In this document: positions 25,546 through 37,477 of the stretch, piece after piece | How positions within the stretch are numbered: the stretch's first letter is position 1 | Layout of the letters: every line of letters begins with the position of its first letter | From: Paenibacillus sp. BSR1-1 | GTDB lineage: Bacteria > Bacillota > Bacilli > Bacillales > Cytobacillaceae | DNA length: 64,000 nucleotides | Assembly (NCBI RefSeq): GCF_030403775.1 | Contig: NZ_JAQMWQ010000008.1 | Coordinates: 1-64,000, forward strand | Reading direction: 5' to 3' | Translations under genes and position numbers: made by a program | The notes under the pieces: model-generated | The model's input: the letters and a program-made list of their open reading frames with translations, nothing else | Database searches by the model: none | Told to the model about the DNA's origin: nothing

Positions 25546-26568
25546 TTATTTTTTCTTTGCGTGTTTCCGCATGTCGAAGGCGACTGCGACGATGATGATT
25601 AGTCCTTTTACGATGAATTGGATGTACGGGCTTACTCCTAGGAAGGCTAGTCCGTAGTTGATAACTTGGAAAATGAGAACCCCTGTGATTACGCCAGGAA
25701 CGGATCCGATACCGCCTGATAGGGATACGCCGCCGACTACGCAGGCTGCGATCGCATCTAGTTCGTACATGTTACCAGTGTTGTTCGTTGCACTGCCGAC
25801 ACGGCCTGCTTCAAGTGTACCAGTTAAGCCGTAAAGAAGACCGGCAATCGTATAAATAATGATAAGATTTCTTGCGACGTTTACACCAGAAACCTTAGCT
25901 GCCTCTGGGTTACCGCCAATCGCATACATGTTTTTACCAAGCTGTGTTTTATTCCAAATCACCCAAATAATGATAGAAACGATAATGGCATAAAGAATGA
26001 GATACGGGAATTCATATGAACCAACTTTAATTCCACGCTGGGCAAAGGTTGTAAATTTTTCGCTTAATCCGCCGATAGGCTGTGCTCCATATGGAGGGCG
26101 GTCAAAGTAAATCGAAGTTAAACCATATACACCGATCATCATACCTAATGTAGCGATGAAAGGAGGAACATGAAATTTAGATACAATCACACCATTCAAG
26201 GCAGCGATTAGGCCAGTTGCAGCCATTGCGATTAAAATCGGTACAAATAGTGGCAGATCAGGCAAGTTAGGATACATTTTATACGCATAATCGCCAGCCT
26301 GCAGCATGGATGCTGAAATAACGGCGGCAAGACCGACCATACGTCCAGCAGACAGGTCCGTACCGGCTGTAATCAGGATACCTGCAACCCCAAGTGCAAT
26401 AATAATCCTTGATGAAGATTGAGCCAAAATATTAATTAAGTTGGTCATCGATAAGAAATCAGGAGAAGCAACGACGATACCGACTACCAATAGGATTAAA
26501 ACTACATAAATAACATTATCAACAAGCCATTTTGATACATTCGATTTTTTTGAAGCTTGCGTATTCAT
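25546..26568 (-). CDS. mglC: Galactose/methylgalactoside ABC permease MglC
   Basis: This CUT2 (RbsC/MglC-type) permease of about 340 residues has eight to ten membrane helices. It carries family motifs GVAGILITAGTDLSAGRMVGL and GGNPEAAKVSGVNV, plus LDAIAACVVGGVSLSGGIG. The start MNTQASKKS at 26568 is 8 nt from AGGAGG; the ATG two codons earlier is too close. It follows mglA by 12 nt and completes a BAC set. It forms the membrane channel for D-galactose uptake. Confidence 0.92.
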   Translation of the reverse strand: MNTQASKKSNVSKWLVDNVIYVVLILLVVGIVVASPDFLSMTNLINILAQSSSRIIIALGVAGILITAGTDLSAGRMVGLAAVISASMLQAGDYAYKMYPNLPDLPLFVPILIAMAATGLIAALNGVIVSKFHVPPFIATLGMMIGVYGLTSIYFDRPPYGAQPIGGLSEKFTTFAQRGIKVGSYEFPYLILYAIIVSIIIWVIWNKTQLGKNMYAIGGNPEAAKVSGVNVARNLIIIYTIAGLLYGLTGTLEAGRVGSATNNTGNMYELDAIAACVVGGVSLSGGIGSVPGVITGVLIFQVINYGLAFLGVSPYIQFIVKGLIIIVAVAFDMRKHAKKK

Positions 26569-26580
26569 TTCCATCGCCTC

Positions 26581-28083
26581 CTAATACAAAGCCGCTAATC
26601 GCATGATTTCTTCTTGCGAAGTTGAAGATGTCTCCACGATTCCAGCTGCTTTTCCATTACTCATTACTAAAATTCTATCTGTAACTCCTAAAAGCTCTGG
26701 CATCTCGGAAGATATCATGATGATGCCTTTTCCGTCTGCCGCTAATTGGTTAATAAGTTGATAGATTTCGAACTTAGCTCCTACGTCGATTCCCCGTGTG
26801 GGTTCATCGAGCAACAATATGTCCGGCTTAGTCAACAGCCAGCGGCCGATAATAACCTTCTGCTGGTTACCGCCTGAAAGACTTCCGATTGATGTCTTTT
26901 GTGTAGGTGTTTTCACCTTCATCGAATCAATCACCCATTGTGTATCTTCCTTCACCTTACTATCAGACAAGAATGGACCTTTACGGTACTGACCCATATT
27001 AGAAATAATCGAGTTAAAGCTGATGCTTAGCTCTGGAAAGATTCCAGTGGATCTTCGCTCTTCCGTCACAAGGGCAAAGCCGTTTTTAATGGCATGCTGC
27101 GGTGAATGATTGTTGACCGCTTTACCATGTAATTCAATCGCTCCGGATTTCAAGGCTCTCATTCCAAAAATCGATTCGACTACTTCCGTCCGCTTCGAGC
27201 CAACGAGTCCTGCAATTCCTAAAATTTCTCCTTTTCGGAGTTCAAAGTTCACATCCACAAAGGAAGGCTGCGTTTCTGCTGTTAAGTTAGAAACCTTTAA
27301 AATCATATCGCCTGGCTTGTTGATTTTTGCAGGGAAGCGCTGTGATAAATCACGGCCAACCATCAGTTTGATGATTTCGTCAGTTGTTAGTTCTTTCGCA
27401 GTTTTTGTTGCAATGTACTGACCATCACGCATGATGGTGACTTCATCGGAAATCTTTAAAATCTCTTCCATTTTGTGCGAGATATAGATGATGGCAACAT
27501 TATCACTTTGCAGCTTTTTGATGATTTTAAAAAGATGGTTAACTTCATTCTCTGTTAGAGATGATGTAGGCTCATCCATTACGATGATTTTAGAACCGTA
27601 AGAGACGGCTTTGGCGATTTCCACCATCTGCATCTCAGAAACGGAAAGCGTGCTGACCTTGCTGCGCGGGTCGATGTTAATATCAAGGCTTTTGAAAATC
27701 GCCTTCGTATCCTCGTACATTTTCTTTTCATCTATAAAAATACCTTTTTTCGGATAACGGCCGAGCCATAAATTATCCATAACATTTTGCTGGCGTACCT
27801 GATTCAATTCCTGGTGCACCATGGAAACGCCGTTTTCAAGCGCCTGCTTTGAATTGACAAAGGAAACCTCTTTTCCGTCAAAAAGAATTTTGCCTTCATC
27901 CATCGAATAAATTCCGAATAGGCATTTCATTAAGGTTGATTTTCCTGCCCCGTTTTCACCCATCAAAGCATGCACTGATCCCGGCTTCACTTTGAGAGAA
28001 ACATTATTAAGGGCGATAACTCCAGGGAATCGTTTCGTTATATTCAGCATTTCGAGTAAATTTGTTGAACTAGCTTCTGACAT
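26581..28083 (-). CDS. mglA: Galactose/methylgalactoside ABC ATPase MglA
   Basis: The 500-residue ATPase carries two ABC domains, as in CUT2 transporters. The first has Walker [13 protein letters not shown] and Walker [12 protein letters not shown]. The second has a degenerate Walker A ([13 protein letters not shown], lacking GKT/S) but intact LSGGNQQK and [11 protein letters not shown]; this asymmetry is normal for the family. The start MSEASSTN at 28083 has GAGGAGG 6 nt upstream. It is separated from mglB by a 350-bp repeat-rich spacer. Confidence 0.93.
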   Translation of the reverse strand: MSEASSTNLLEMLNITKRFPGVIALNNVSLKVKPGSVHALMGENGAGKSTLMKCLFGIYSMDEGKILFDGKEVSFVNSKQALENGVSMVHQELNQVRQQNVMDNLWLGRYPKKGIFIDEKKMYEDTKAIFKSLDINIDPRSKVSTLSVSEMQMVEIAKAVSYGSKIIVMDEPTSSLTENEVNHLFKIIKKLQSDNVAIIYISHKMEEILKISDEVTIMRDGQYIATKTAKELTTDEIIKLMVGRDLSQRFPAKINKPGDMILKVSNLTAETQPSFVDVNFELRKGEILGIAGLVGSKRTEVVESIFGMRALKSGAIELHGKAVNNHSPQHAIKNGFALVTEERRSTGIFPELSISFNSIISNMGQYRKGPFLSDSKVKEDTQWVIDSMKVKTPTQKTSIGSLSGGNQQKVIIGRWLLTKPDILLLDEPTRGIDVGAKFEIYQLINQLAADGKGIIMISSEMPELLGVTDRILVMSNGKAAGIVETSSTSQEEIMRLAALY

Positions 28084-28189
28084 GACGAACCTCCTCACTT
28101 AACCATTTAAAAAATATGAGACCCTGAAAGTTCGTCTCATATCTATTCATTAAAAGGATTCATTTATCAAAATATTTAGGGCGAAGTCC

Positions 28190-28436
28190 TGCTTCAAAGG
28201 GGGTACTCTTTGAAGCAATGCCCCGAACGAAGGAAAAGCAGCTTCTTTTCCTTCGTTCGAGGAGCGCCTGAGGGCTGAGCCCTGGACTGGCGCTTCCACA
28301 TTTAGTTCTTACTGTCTAGCTCCAGCGCCTAGGTTTTCGGGGTCATAAGCCAATCCGTCGAGAAGGTTAAAAAGCAACCTTCCCGCCGGCTCGTCTTATG
28401 CCTGTCACCCCTGTACAAGGCGCTTCCGCTTTTCTT
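28190..28436. repeat. Repeat-rich spacer between mglB and mglA with strong hairpins
   Basis: Hairpins are TGCTTCAAAG/CTTTGAAGCA (28190-28217) and a perfect 15-bp stem CGAACGAAGGAAAAG with its complement (28224-28259). Sequence from about 28307 (CTGTCTAGCTCCAGCGCC ... GGGGTCATAAGCCAATCCG ... GGCGCTTCCGCTTTTC) matches from memory a dispersed Bacillaceae intergenic repeat, and contains AAGGTT/AACCTT arms. It splits the mgl operon and may lower mglAC expression relative to mglB. Confidence 0.65.
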
Positions 28437-29499
28437 ACTTATAAGCGTCTTTACCAACTTGGATGTTGTCTTTTGTTACTTCAACGTAAGGAACGCGGAC
28501 TGCTTTCTTATCGTCAAGCTTCCAAGAAGTTCCGTCTAGAACATCCTTGCCTTTTGCTGCGTTCGTAGCAAGCTCGACTGTTGCTTTACCTTGGTTTTTC
28601 GCGTCATTTAAGACTGTACCAACCATTTTGCCTTTTTCAATCATTTCAAGTGCTTCCGGAATCGCGTCAACACCTACAACTGGCATGAATTTGTCGCCAG
28701 AGAAGTATCCAGCTTTTTCAAGAGAAGCAATTGCTCCAAGTGCCATACCATCGTTATTTGCGATAACGAATTCAATTTTGTCGCTGTATTTTGCTAACCA
28801 AGCATCCATTTTCTCAGTTGCTTTTGTTGCATCCCACATAGCTGTATCCATTGCTAATTGTTCAACTTGAATACCTTTTTCTTTTACAGTATCAACAGCG
28901 AATTTCGTACGTGCTTCCGCATCTGGATGTCCTGGCTCACCTTTTAGTAATACGTATTGAAGTTTGCCATCTCCGTTTTTATCCCATTTAGCTTTGTTTG
29001 CTTCCCAAGCTTTTGCAATTAATTCACCCTGGATGACACCTGATTCAGAAGAAGTTGTTCCTACATAGTAAGCTTTGTCATAGCCTGCTAAAACATTAGC
29101 ATCCGGCTCTTTGTTAAAGAAGATTACTGGAATATTCTTTGGCTTTGCTTTGTCAATGATAGTTTGTGCAGCTTTTGGATCTACTAGGTTAATAGCAAGA
29201 GATTTTGCACCTTTTGCGATCAATGTATCCACTTGCTCAATTTGTTTTGCTTGGTCGTTTTGCGAGTCGTTCAGCATTAGGTTTACTTTGCCTTTTGCGG
29301 AATTCTCCATCGCACGGCGTACATAGCTCATGAAGTTATCGTCAAATTTATAGATGGTTGCACCTACTGCAGGAAGTTTACTGTCTTTGCTGCCTGCAGA
29401 ATCGCCAGACCCGCTAGTTGAACTGCTGCAGCCTGCAGCTAATAGAATACTAGATGCAATTGTTAATGATAAAACTAAGCCTTTTTTCTTTTTCAACAT
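28435..29499 (-). CDS. mglB: D-galactose-binding lipoprotein MglB
   Basis: The 354-residue protein begins [10 protein letters not shown] with AAAGGAGA 8 nt upstream; the longer ORF from 29622 runs into untranslated leader. The lipobox is LAAGC (Cys24). It is recognisable as galactose-binding protein by the calcium loop DKNGDGKLQ (about 173-181), [22 protein letters not shown] and the sugar-contacting [11 protein letters not shown]. It delivers galactose or glucose to MglAC. It lies directly downstream of the three-component sensor genes, with a terminator and a cre-like site between. Confidence 0.93.
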   Translation of the reverse strand: MLKKKKGLVLSLTIASSILLAAGCSSSTSGSGDSAGSKDSKLPAVGATIYKFDDNFMSYVRRAMENSAKGKVNLMLNDSQNDQAKQIEQVDTLIAKGAKSLAINLVDPKAAQTIIDKAKPKNIPVIFFNKEPDANVLAGYDKAYYVGTTSSESGVIQGELIAKAWEANKAKWDKNGDGKLQYVLLKGEPGHPDAEARTKFAVDTVKEKGIQVEQLAMDTAMWDATKATEKMDAWLAKYSDKIEFVIANNDGMALGAIASLEKAGYFSGDKFMPVVGVDAIPEALEMIEKGKMVGTVLNDAKNQGKATVELATNAAKGKDVLDGTSWKLDDKKAVRVPYVEVTKDNIQVGKDAYK

Positions 29500-29658
29500 G
29501 TCATCATTCTCCTTTTGCTTTTTATAAAGACTCTGGTATAGCACTATGAACCTGTTTAACTCAGCCCCACTGTAAGCCCTTACACATATGTTAGCATCAG
29601 GAGAATGTTCGCAATAGTTCAAAACTATAGCACATATTTGTGATTATCTAGATTATTT

Positions 29659-29672
29659 TGTAATCGTTTGCA
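29659..29672. promoter_or_regulatory. cre-like CcpA site ahead of mglB
   Basis: TGTAATCGTTTGCA fits the cre pattern TGNNANCGNNNNCA at every fixed position. It lies about 160 bp upstream of mglB, between its start and the regulator terminator. The role is inferred. Confidence 0.45.
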
Positions 29673-29691
29673 ACAATACTGTAATAAAAAA

Positions 29692-29715
29692 ATCCCAATC
29701 ATTGATGATTGGGAT
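29692..29715 (-). terminator. Terminator of the sensor operon
   Basis: ATCCCAATCA-TCAA-TGATTGGGAT followed by TTTTTTATTAC on the minus strand, 9 nt past the regulator stop. Confidence 0.88.
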
Positions 29716-29723
29716 GTTAAAGA

Positions 29724-31304
29724 TTAACTTACTGTAACTTTACGAAATTCTGTTGGGGATAGGCCTGTTGCCTTCTTAAATACACGGCTGAAATAGTTGG
29801 GGTCCTTGTAGCCGACTGAATAGCAGATTTCTTTTAAGCTTTTGGCCGGGTCGACCATTTCTGCCTTAGCATGTTTGATTCGAATTTCCGTCAAGTAATC
29901 AATAAACGTCATCCCGAATCGATCTTTAAAAAGCTTGCTAAAATAAAACGGGCTGAGTTCCACATATTCTGCTGCGGATTCCAAGGTAATCGCTTCTGCA
30001 TAATGCTCTTCAATATATTCCTTCGCTTTATGCAACATTCCCTTAGCATGATTGTTGCGCCAAATCTGAACCTGCTGTACGACCGCAAGCAAATGCTTTT
30101 TCCCTTTTTCAAAAATCAACCTGATATCCTCCTGTCCTTCGATTTCAGGAGTACCTTCGTAAACGATGCCTAAATCATGGAGCATGCGAGATATGAGAAT
30201 AAACAATTCATTAAAAGATTTTTTCACCAATGAAGCTTTTAAATCCTTGTTCGTTTCAACCTTGGTCACAAACGAATCAAATATGAACAACACCTGATTG
30301 ACATCCCCCTGCCGAACGGCATCTAACAGCTTCTTTTCTATCTCAAGAAAACCAGATTCAGTAGGCAATTCAAAGGAATTTCCCTGCTTATCGCAAAATA
30401 AATACTTACGATTAGGTGTTTTAGCAAGCTGCTCTAGCGCCAAAACTGCCTCATGATAGGATTTATTGAGCTCTTTTGCCTGGCTGTACGGATGTCCGAT
30501 TCCGATCCGTATATCTCCTGAAAAGTTTTCTTTTTTGAAAAAATTAATCAGGTTATCACAGATAAGTTGGGCATTCGTTTTGAAATGGAGTTTTTCCGAT
30601 GTTAGGAATAAAACTGGCACTTGTAGGTCTGTAATGGGTCCAATAATGATTTCATGCTTTTTCACAGCGGATTTAAGGGTATCCTTGAGCCACGAATACC
30701 AATTTTGTTTTACGTTGTTCGTGAAATCAGCTTTACCTGCCGGCTGCAGGGAAAAGAGCATCACGTGGCCCGAAATAATTTCTGCTCCCAGCAGCTGCCC
30801 CCATTCATCAAAGGAAATATCCTGGACTTGGTTCATTAACAGCGATGTTACCCATTCTTTTTGAGCAATCGAAACGGCCCTGTTCAAGCTTTCCCGCAAG
30901 CTGTGCTGCTCTTCTGTTTGTTTTCTCTCTGCATGGATGTCATCAGCTACACGCTTAAGGCCTTCAAGAATATCCTGCTTGCTGCTCGGCTTTAAGATGT
31001 ACTCCTTCACTCCCTGCTGCATCACTTCTTTGGCATATTCAAAGGTATTAAAGGCAGAAACCATGATAAAGCGGATGTTCGCATCGAATTTTCTAATTTC
31101 CTTCACGGCTTGTACGCCATCGATGCCGGGCATTTTGATATCCATAAAAATGATATCCGGCAGCAGCTCCGCTGCCATTTCGATCGCCTTTCTCCCATTA
31201 GGGGCCTCGCCAATCACCGTTACGTCTTCTGAAGAGTTTTTTAAAATCTTGGCAACCGCTTTTCTTTCAAGAACTTCATCGTCCACTATAAGAACTTTCA
31301 ACAA
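29724..31304 (-). CDS. AraC-family response regulator of the galactose sensor
   Basis: The 526-residue protein has a receiver domain with phosphoacceptor D55 (FMDIKMPG), a long central region of about 290 residues, and a C-terminal AraC-type double HTH (about 425-526, [15 protein letters not shown] and [11 protein letters not shown]). The start is probably TTG at 31304, with AGGGGGA 7 nt upstream inside the kinase gene (29-nt overlap). It is the third member of a binding-protein/kinase/regulator set and most likely activates mglBAC downstream. Confidence 0.9.
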   Translation of the reverse strand: MLKVLIVDDEVLERKAVAKILKNSSEDVTVIGEAPNGRKAIEMAAELLPDIIFMDIKMPGIDGVQAVKEIRKFDANIRFIMVSAFNTFEYAKEVMQQGVKEYILKPSSKQDILEGLKRVADDIHAERKQTEEQHSLRESLNRAVSIAQKEWVTSLLMNQVQDISFDEWGQLLGAEIISGHVMLFSLQPAGKADFTNNVKQNWYSWLKDTLKSAVKKHEIIIGPITDLQVPVLFLTSEKLHFKTNAQLICDNLINFFKKENFSGDIRIGIGHPYSQAKELNKSYHEAVLALEQLAKTPNRKYLFCDKQGNSFELPTESGFLEIEKKLLDAVRQGDVNQVLFIFDSFVTKVETNKDLKASLVKKSFNELFILISRMLHDLGIVYEGTPEIEGQEDIRLIFEKGKKHLLAVVQQVQIWRNNHAKGMLHKAKEYIEEHYAEAITLESAAEYVELSPFYFSKLFKDRFGMTFIDYLTEIRIKHAKAEMVDPAKSLKEICYSVGYKDPNYFSRVFKKATGLSPTEFRKVTVS

Positions 31305-32760
31305 GCTCGCTTCCCCCTTTGGCCGCGACAGGAATTGTCAGTCTAAAGTTTGTTCCTTTTTTCAATTCTGACTCAATTTCAACTATGTCTTTTCGCTGGT
31401 AAAAAAGCTGTAGTCTTCTAATTACATTTTTCACGCCAATCCCGTTGGAATGCCCTTTTGATTTTTCACGTTCATATCCATCTTCAGTGATGGCTCCCTC
31501 CGCATATTGAAGCAATTTGTTCTTTGTGGCGGTGTCCATTCCTTCGCCGTTATCAATGACTTCCACATAAATCCGGTCCCGCTGCCTGTATATATTTAAG
31601 CGGATTTCGGCATTCTCTTCATATTCCTCAACACCGTGTATAAAAGCGTTCTCGATGAGCGGCTGCAGTGTTAAACTCGGAATCTCGATATCCAAACAAT
31701 CATCCTCAATATCCGTGATAAATTGAATGCGCTCTCCGAATCTCGTTGTTTGGATAAAAAAGTACTCTTTTACAATCCGGACTTCATCTCTAAGCGTTGC
31801 CGCTTTATCTAAATCACTCAAATTATACCGAAGCAGGGCCGCAACGGCTTCTATCAACCTCGAGGTATGTTCCGCTTCCTCCAAGTACGCCATTTTTGAA
31901 ACCGTATTCAATGTATTGAATAAAAAATGAGGATTGATTTGGTTTTGCAGACTCTTTAACTCCAATTCTTTTAAAAGCTTATCCAATTCTCCCTGTTGTT
32001 TGATTTCTGTCACGAGCTGCCTAAGGTTTGCCCGCATTTGGTTAAACGTTTCCGTTAAAGGCTTGAGCTCGTCTTTTGTGGTGATTTTAATATCCTCGCC
32101 TGACAGATTTCCCTTCGAAATTTGCTTCGCTGCCTGTGATAATAATCTAATCGGCTTAGTAATCCCGCCAGATATCCATAAGGCCAGCAACGTGCTAAGG
32201 AAAAACGCAGCTGCAAACAAGGAAATCGACATGAGCCTATAATAATGGTTTTGCTGTTCCATTTGGTTATAAAACTTTTGATAGTCCGTTAGCTTATTAT
32301 TTAACAATGCTAGTGTGCTCTCTTGAAGGAAGGAGTTAATTTTTAATACTTCAGTAAAATGACTTGAATATTGGTCAATCTCATCTTTTTGAGATGCGCC
32401 AACAGTCGCATCACCTTCATCCAAAAAGCTGTCAATCATATTGTTATAATTTGAGAGTGTAATATCATTTGTGTTAATGACTTTAAAAAGCCGCTTTTGG
32501 TCCTTTATCAGCTTTACCTTTTCTTTTCGATAGTCTTTAAGATAGGATTCATCTTTTTCTAAAATATAAGCGTGGAGATTTTCGGTAATTAAATTTGTTC
32601 TTTGTGAGATATTGTTAAGCAGGAGAAATCGTTCGAAGCTATTATCATATTCATTCACTAATTTTTCACTGCTGCTATAAAAAAAGAATCCTACAGATGT
32701 CAGCAATACCACTAGAACGATAAAGTAAAGAAGTAATTTCGATCTGATGCGGAATAACAT
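31276..32760 (-). CDS. LytS/YesM-type sensor histidine kinase with helical sensor
   Basis: The 494-residue kinase has TM1 at about 9-29. An extracytoplasmic helical bundle (30-175, rich in Lys/Glu and CHASE3-like) precedes TM2 at about 178-200. A HAMP domain, the His_kinase motif [14 protein letters not shown] and HATPase_c ([15 protein letters not shown]) follow. The start overlaps the binding-protein stop (TAATG). The small sensor domain is not a sugar-binding fold, consistent with sensing through the adjacent anchored binding protein. Confidence 0.9.
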   Translation of the reverse strand: MLFRIRSKLLLYFIVLVVLLTSVGFFFYSSSEKLVNEYDNSFERFLLLNNISQRTNLITENLHAYILEKDESYLKDYRKEKVKLIKDQKRLFKVINTNDITLSNYNNMIDSFLDEGDATVGASQKDEIDQYSSHFTEVLKINSFLQESTLALLNNKLTDYQKFYNQMEQQNHYYRLMSISLFAAAFFLSTLLALWISGGITKPIRLLSQAAKQISKGNLSGEDIKITTKDELKPLTETFNQMRANLRQLVTEIKQQGELDKLLKELELKSLQNQINPHFLFNTLNTVSKMAYLEEAEHTSRLIEAVAALLRYNLSDLDKAATLRDEVRIVKEYFFIQTTRFGERIQFITDIEDDCLDIEIPSLTLQPLIENAFIHGVEEYEENAEIRLNIYRQRDRIYVEVIDNGEGMDTATKNKLLQYAEGAITEDGYEREKSKGHSNGIGVKNVIRRLQLFYQRKDIVEIESELKKGTNFRLTIPVAAKGGSELVESSYSGR

Positions 32761-33761
32761 TACCGGTTCACCTCCAATCTCACGTGGTAATTAACCGGTA
32801 AATCCCCTTTTCTCAAAATCCGGGTATCTGTATGAACAATTGGAGGAACGGTTTTCCCCTCTCTTAGGTCAATCATCATTTTTACAGCTTTGTATCCCAT
32901 TTCATAGGGTTCTTGAACAACTGTTGCCTTAATTGTGCCTTTTCGAATGTAATCAAGAGTTTCCGGGAGTGTATCAAAGGCGATGATATAAATTTGATCC
33001 TGTTTTTTATATTTCTCGACCACATGGGCGATTTCAATACCGTCTAAAGCACTTGTCCCAAAAAATGCGTTGACCTCAGGGTGATCTTGTAAAATTTGAT
33101 TTGCCTTTTCTGCTGCTTTTACTCTGCTAATCTCTGATTCTTGAATTGTAACGATATGGATTCCTTTTTCTCCTTTTACTGCATCCTGAAACCCCTTTAC
33201 CCGTTGTTGCATATGATTAGCGTAAAAACTTCCCGTGATGATTGCGACATTGGCTTTTCCCTTTGTATCCGCTATCAAAGCATTTCCGGCTAAATACCCG
33301 GAATAATAATTATCCGTTCCAATATAAGCTAATCGCTTGCTATTAGCTGCATCCGTATCGACCGTAATGACAGGGATTCCTTTGGCAACAACCCGATTAA
33401 TCAGAGGGGTAAATTGTTCGTCACTCAGCCCCTGTGTCATAATTCCATCGACTTTAGAAGCTGCCGACATTTCAATAGTTTTTACATGATCTTCAATGTT
33501 AGCCTGCTTGGGGCCGGCATATTCAAGCAGAACGCCATATTGTTTTGCTGCCGCCCGTGCCCCTTTCTCGACAAGTCTCCAATATTCGTTATCCAATTCC
33601 TGGGATACAAGTACAAAATGATAATTATACTTTTCTACTGTTTTCTCCTCTTTAGGCAAATCATGGGTTACAACCTTATATCCATAAAAACTAGCAAATG
33701 AGCAACTCACAAGAAAAAACAAAATCCCAAACGAATACGCCATGATGGACAACCTGCTCAT
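32760..33761 (-). CDS. Membrane-anchored periplasmic-type sugar-binding sensor protein
   Basis: The protein of about 333 residues begins [10 protein letters not shown], with GGTGGTG just upstream; the reading from 33827 lacks a site. One N-terminal hydrophobic segment (5-27, FLVSCSF) anchors it. A periplasmic-binding-protein type 1 domain of the RbsB/LacI-like sugar-binding class follows ([38 protein letters not shown]). It is the first gene of the sensor operon. By analogy with XylFII-LytS systems it presumably presents sugar to the kinase. No permease or ATPase adjoins it. Confidence 0.82.
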   Translation of the reverse strand: MSRLSIMAYSFGILFFLVSCSFASFYGYKVVTHDLPKEEKTVEKYNYHFVLVSQELDNEYWRLVEKGARAAAKQYGVLLEYAGPKQANIEDHVKTIEMSAASKVDGIMTQGLSDEQFTPLINRVVAKGIPVITVDTDAANSKRLAYIGTDNYYSGYLAGNALIADTKGKANVAIITGSFYANHMQQRVKGFQDAVKGEKGIHIVTIQESEISRVKAAEKANQILQDHPEVNAFFGTSALDGIEIAHVVEKYKKQDQIYIIAFDTLPETLDYIRKGTIKATVVQEPYEMGYKAVKMMIDLREGKTVPPIVHTDTRILRKGDLPVNYHVRLEVNR

Positions 33762-33858
33762 AAAACACCACCATTCCATTATCTGATTAGATAAGCATAT
33801 TATACGTAACACACCAAAATTCGACAATGGAATATGGTGTCAGGCACCACAAAAAGAC

Positions 33859-33901
33859 AAAAGGGCAAAATGTCCGCCTCAGGCGGACATTTTGCCCTTT
33901 T
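33859..33901. terminator. Bidirectional-type terminator after the LacI gene
   Basis: A perfect 20-bp stem AAAAGGGCAAAATGTCCGCC with loop TCA and A/T-rich flanks on both sides. It lies 6 nt past the LacI stop on the minus strand. GGTGTCAGGCACC at 33836-33848 is a short companion dyad. Confidence 0.88.
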
Positions 33902-33906
33902 CTAGT

Positions 33907-34902
<996 letters not shown>

Positions 34903-35961
34903 TTAATCTCCTAATGTGTTGGCAAAAAAGCGATACTTCGTTGTGGTATAGTATACATCCTCCGGGTTTAAAATGACAGATGGAAAATCCGCATGATGAA
35001 TGGCATCAGGCAGGCCTTGTGTCTCCAGGCAGACACCCAGATAATTTCTGGCCCGGACACCTGAAATCGAAAACGGCCCTTCTAACTGATTCGAGGTATA
35101 AACAACGACACATGGCTGGTCCGTCGTAACCATCAGCGTCCGTCCACTTTCTTCATCACTCAATACGATGCTATTTTCACCTTTTTCCGTAAAAATTAGC
35201 GGATGATCGTAGCCGCTTCCGGCGAGCACATTTTGTGGATGTACGGAATTCACTCCTGAAAGGATTCTGCGGCCATGCTGAAAATCAAAAGGAGTATTCT
35301 TTGCCGCAAGCATTTTTCCAGTCGGAATCAAATCCTCACCCAATTCTAAAAACCGGTCGCTTTCTAATTGAAGGATATGCTCGGTACAATCTCTTTTTAG
35401 ATTGCCGCTCAGATTAAAATAGGAATGATTCGTTAAATTGACCAATGTCTTTTGATCGGTTTTCCCTTCATAGGTAATAACCAATTCGTTCTTATCGTTT
35501 AATAGATAGGTTACAAAGATGTCCAGATTTCCTGGATAGCCTTCTTCCCCATTTGGACTATGATAATAAAACTTTAGACCAACTGCTTCATCTTCCTCTA
35601 TCTTTTCCACTCTCCAAACCACTGAATTAAAGCCTTTTTTCCCGCCGTGTAAGTGGTTAGGATGTTCATTGGCTGCGAGTAAGTATTCTTGTCCGTCCAA
35701 TTCGAATCTAGCACCTTTAATTCTTCCAGCTACCCGGCCGACAACGGAACCAAAGTAAGGGGACAAATCAAGATAGTCCTCAAACTCCTCAAAACCGAGC
35801 ACCACATTTTCAAAATTTCCTTGCCGGTCTGGAACGATGATTTTGGTGATTACACATCCGTAATTAAGACATGAGACCGTCATCCCCGAATCATTGGTAA
35901 GCGTATATTCAATTACAGACTGTCCATCATAATTGCCAACTAATTTATCCATTATCTTCAT
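34903..35961 (-). CDS. galM: Aldose 1-epimerase (galactose mutarotase)
   Basis: The protein of about 352 residues interconverts beta- and alpha-D-galactose, supplying the anomer used by galactokinase. Family motifs are FGSVVGRVAGRI (about 75), EHPNHLHGGKKGF, the catalytic His in NLTNHSYFNLSG and the catalytic Glu in VCLETQGLPDAIHH near the C-terminus. The ATG at 35961 has GGAGTGAG upstream. It is cytoplasmic and lies 30 nt after galT in the gal operon. Confidence 0.93.
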   Translation of the reverse strand: MKIMDKLVGNYDGQSVIEYTLTNDSGMTVSCLNYGCVITKIIVPDRQGNFENVVLGFEEFEDYLDLSPYFGSVVGRVAGRIKGARFELDGQEYLLAANEHPNHLHGGKKGFNSVVWRVEKIEEDEAVGLKFYYHSPNGEEGYPGNLDIFVTYLLNDKNELVITYEGKTDQKTLVNLTNHSYFNLSGNLKRDCTEHILQLESDRFLELGEDLIPTGKMLAAKNTPFDFQHGRRILSGVNSVHPQNVLAGSGYDHPLIFTEKGENSIVLSDEESGRTLMVTTDQPCVVVYTSNQLEGPFSISGVRARNYLGVCLETQGLPDAIHHADFPSVILNPEDVYYTTTKYRFFANTLGD

Positions 35962-35991
35962 CAAATCTCACTCCATTTTTTCGAAGGCTTT

Positions 35992-37473
35992 TCATGATAA
36001 GGTTCGAATAAACCTGCGGAATCCAGAAGCACCCTCTTCATTCCATTTAAACACACCGGCATCCTCTAAACACTTTAAAAATTTCTTTCCTACTTCTTCT
36101 CTTACCAGTGACTCCACATTCGATTCATCCGCAACAGCTTGATAGCGGTCTCTTAATTCTACTGCCCAGTTCAAATGATAGTCTGCAACCATTGCTTCTT
36201 CCCCAAGAATGAATTTCTCCACTTCTTTGAGCTCATCCTTTAAGCGGGCTGGAAGCACAGCCAATCCCATTACTTCAATCAAACCGATGTTTTCCTTCTT
36301 AATATGATGAACATCACTGTGCGGATGGAAGATGCCCAGCGGATGCTCTTCACTCGTCCGGTTGTTTCGTAAAACCAAATCGAGTTCAAACACGTCACCC
36401 TTTTTGCGGGCAATCGGTGTAATGGTATTATGCGGAGTCTCTCCCGTCCATGCTAAAACTCTAACTGCCTCATCGTTGTAATTTTTCCAGTTGGCTAAAA
36501 TATGGTCCGCGGCCTCAACGAGTTCGGCCCTATCTTCTGACCGCAGACGAATCACAGACATTGGCCATTTCACAACTGCACCTTCTACTTTCGGAAAACC
36601 AGCCATTTTAAATGTCCAATCAGATTCTGCCTTCGCCATCGTAAATTCATAATTACCGCCTTGGTAATGTTCATGCGATAAAATCGAACCACCCACGATC
36701 GGAATGTCCGCGTTTGAACCAAGAAAATAATGTGGGAACTGCTCGACAAAGGATAATAATCGTTGAAACGTCGTCCGGCTAATTTTCATATCGGTATGCT
36801 TTTCCGATAAAACAATACAATGTTCATTGTAGTAAACATAGGGAGAATATTGGAGATACCAATTTTCATCTAACAAATTCATCCGGATCATGCGGTGATT
36901 GGAGCGAGCCGGATGGCCGATTCGCCCTGCATAGCCCTCATTTTCCTTACAAAGCAGACATTTCGGATATTCATTTTTCACGGCTGCCCGTTCGGCCGCA
37001 ATACTTCTTGGGTCCTTCTCCGGTTTCGATAAATTAATCGTAATGTCCAATTCACCGTATTCCGTTTCAGCCTTGTATTCAATATTTTTTCGAATCCGGT
37101 TCATTTGAATGTAGTTGCTGTTTTTACTCAAATCATAAAAATACTGCGTTGCTTCCTGTGGATCCTGTTGATATTTTTCATAAAAAAGCTGATTCACAGT
37201 GGATGGCCTTGCCATAAAGCAGTTCATGATTTTACTTGAAAAAATTTCTTTTTCATCAAAGAGATCTTCAATAATACCGTGTTCGCAGGCATAATCAACG
37301 ATTTCATCAAGCACGTCCGGAATGGATAGATTCTTTCCCGATTTGGTTTCCTTAAAGTCTGCTAATTTCAGCAGTGAAAGAACTTGGTTGCGTGCAAAAA
37401 CTTCATCTTCCTGTTCAATCAGCTGTGCTTCGAGCGTTTTTTCCACTAGTTGTTGGACCAATTGATAAATCAT
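35992..37473 (-). CDS. galT: UDP-glucose-hexose-1-phosphate uridylyltransferase (class II GalT)
   Basis: The 493-residue protein is the long firmicute class of GalT, which moves UMP from UDP-glucose to galactose-1-phosphate. Landmarks are YPKCLLCKENEGYAGR, GGSILSHEHYQGGNYEF and HPHSDVHHIKKENIGL. The start MIYQLVQQ at 37473 lies 4 nt after the galE stop, with GAGGTGAGG in the overlap; the longer ORF from 37524 reads through galE. It works with GalK and GalE in the Leloir pathway. Confidence 0.94.
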   Translation of the reverse strand: MIYQLVQQLVEKTLEAQLIEQEDEVFARNQVLSLLKLADFKETKSGKNLSIPDVLDEIVDYACEHGIIEDLFDEKEIFSSKIMNCFMARPSTVNQLFYEKYQQDPQEATQYFYDLSKNSNYIQMNRIRKNIEYKAETEYGELDITINLSKPEKDPRSIAAERAAVKNEYPKCLLCKENEGYAGRIGHPARSNHRMIRMNLLDENWYLQYSPYVYYNEHCIVLSEKHTDMKISRTTFQRLLSFVEQFPHYFLGSNADIPIVGGSILSHEHYQGGNYEFTMAKAESDWTFKMAGFPKVEGAVVKWPMSVIRLRSEDRAELVEAADHILANWKNYNDEAVRVLAWTGETPHNTITPIARKKGDVFELDLVLRNNRTSEEHPLGIFHPHSDVHHIKKENIGLIEVMGLAVLPARLKDELKEVEKFILGEEAMVADYHLNWAVELRDRYQAVADESNVESLVREEVGKKFLKCLEDAGVFKWNEEGASGFRRFIRTLS

Positions 37474-37477
37474 TTCC

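Noticed and set aside
28224-28259. Intrinsic terminator of mglB
   Set aside because: The stem is strong but no U-tract follows on the minus strand, and it lies about 175 nt beyond the stop within repeat DNA.
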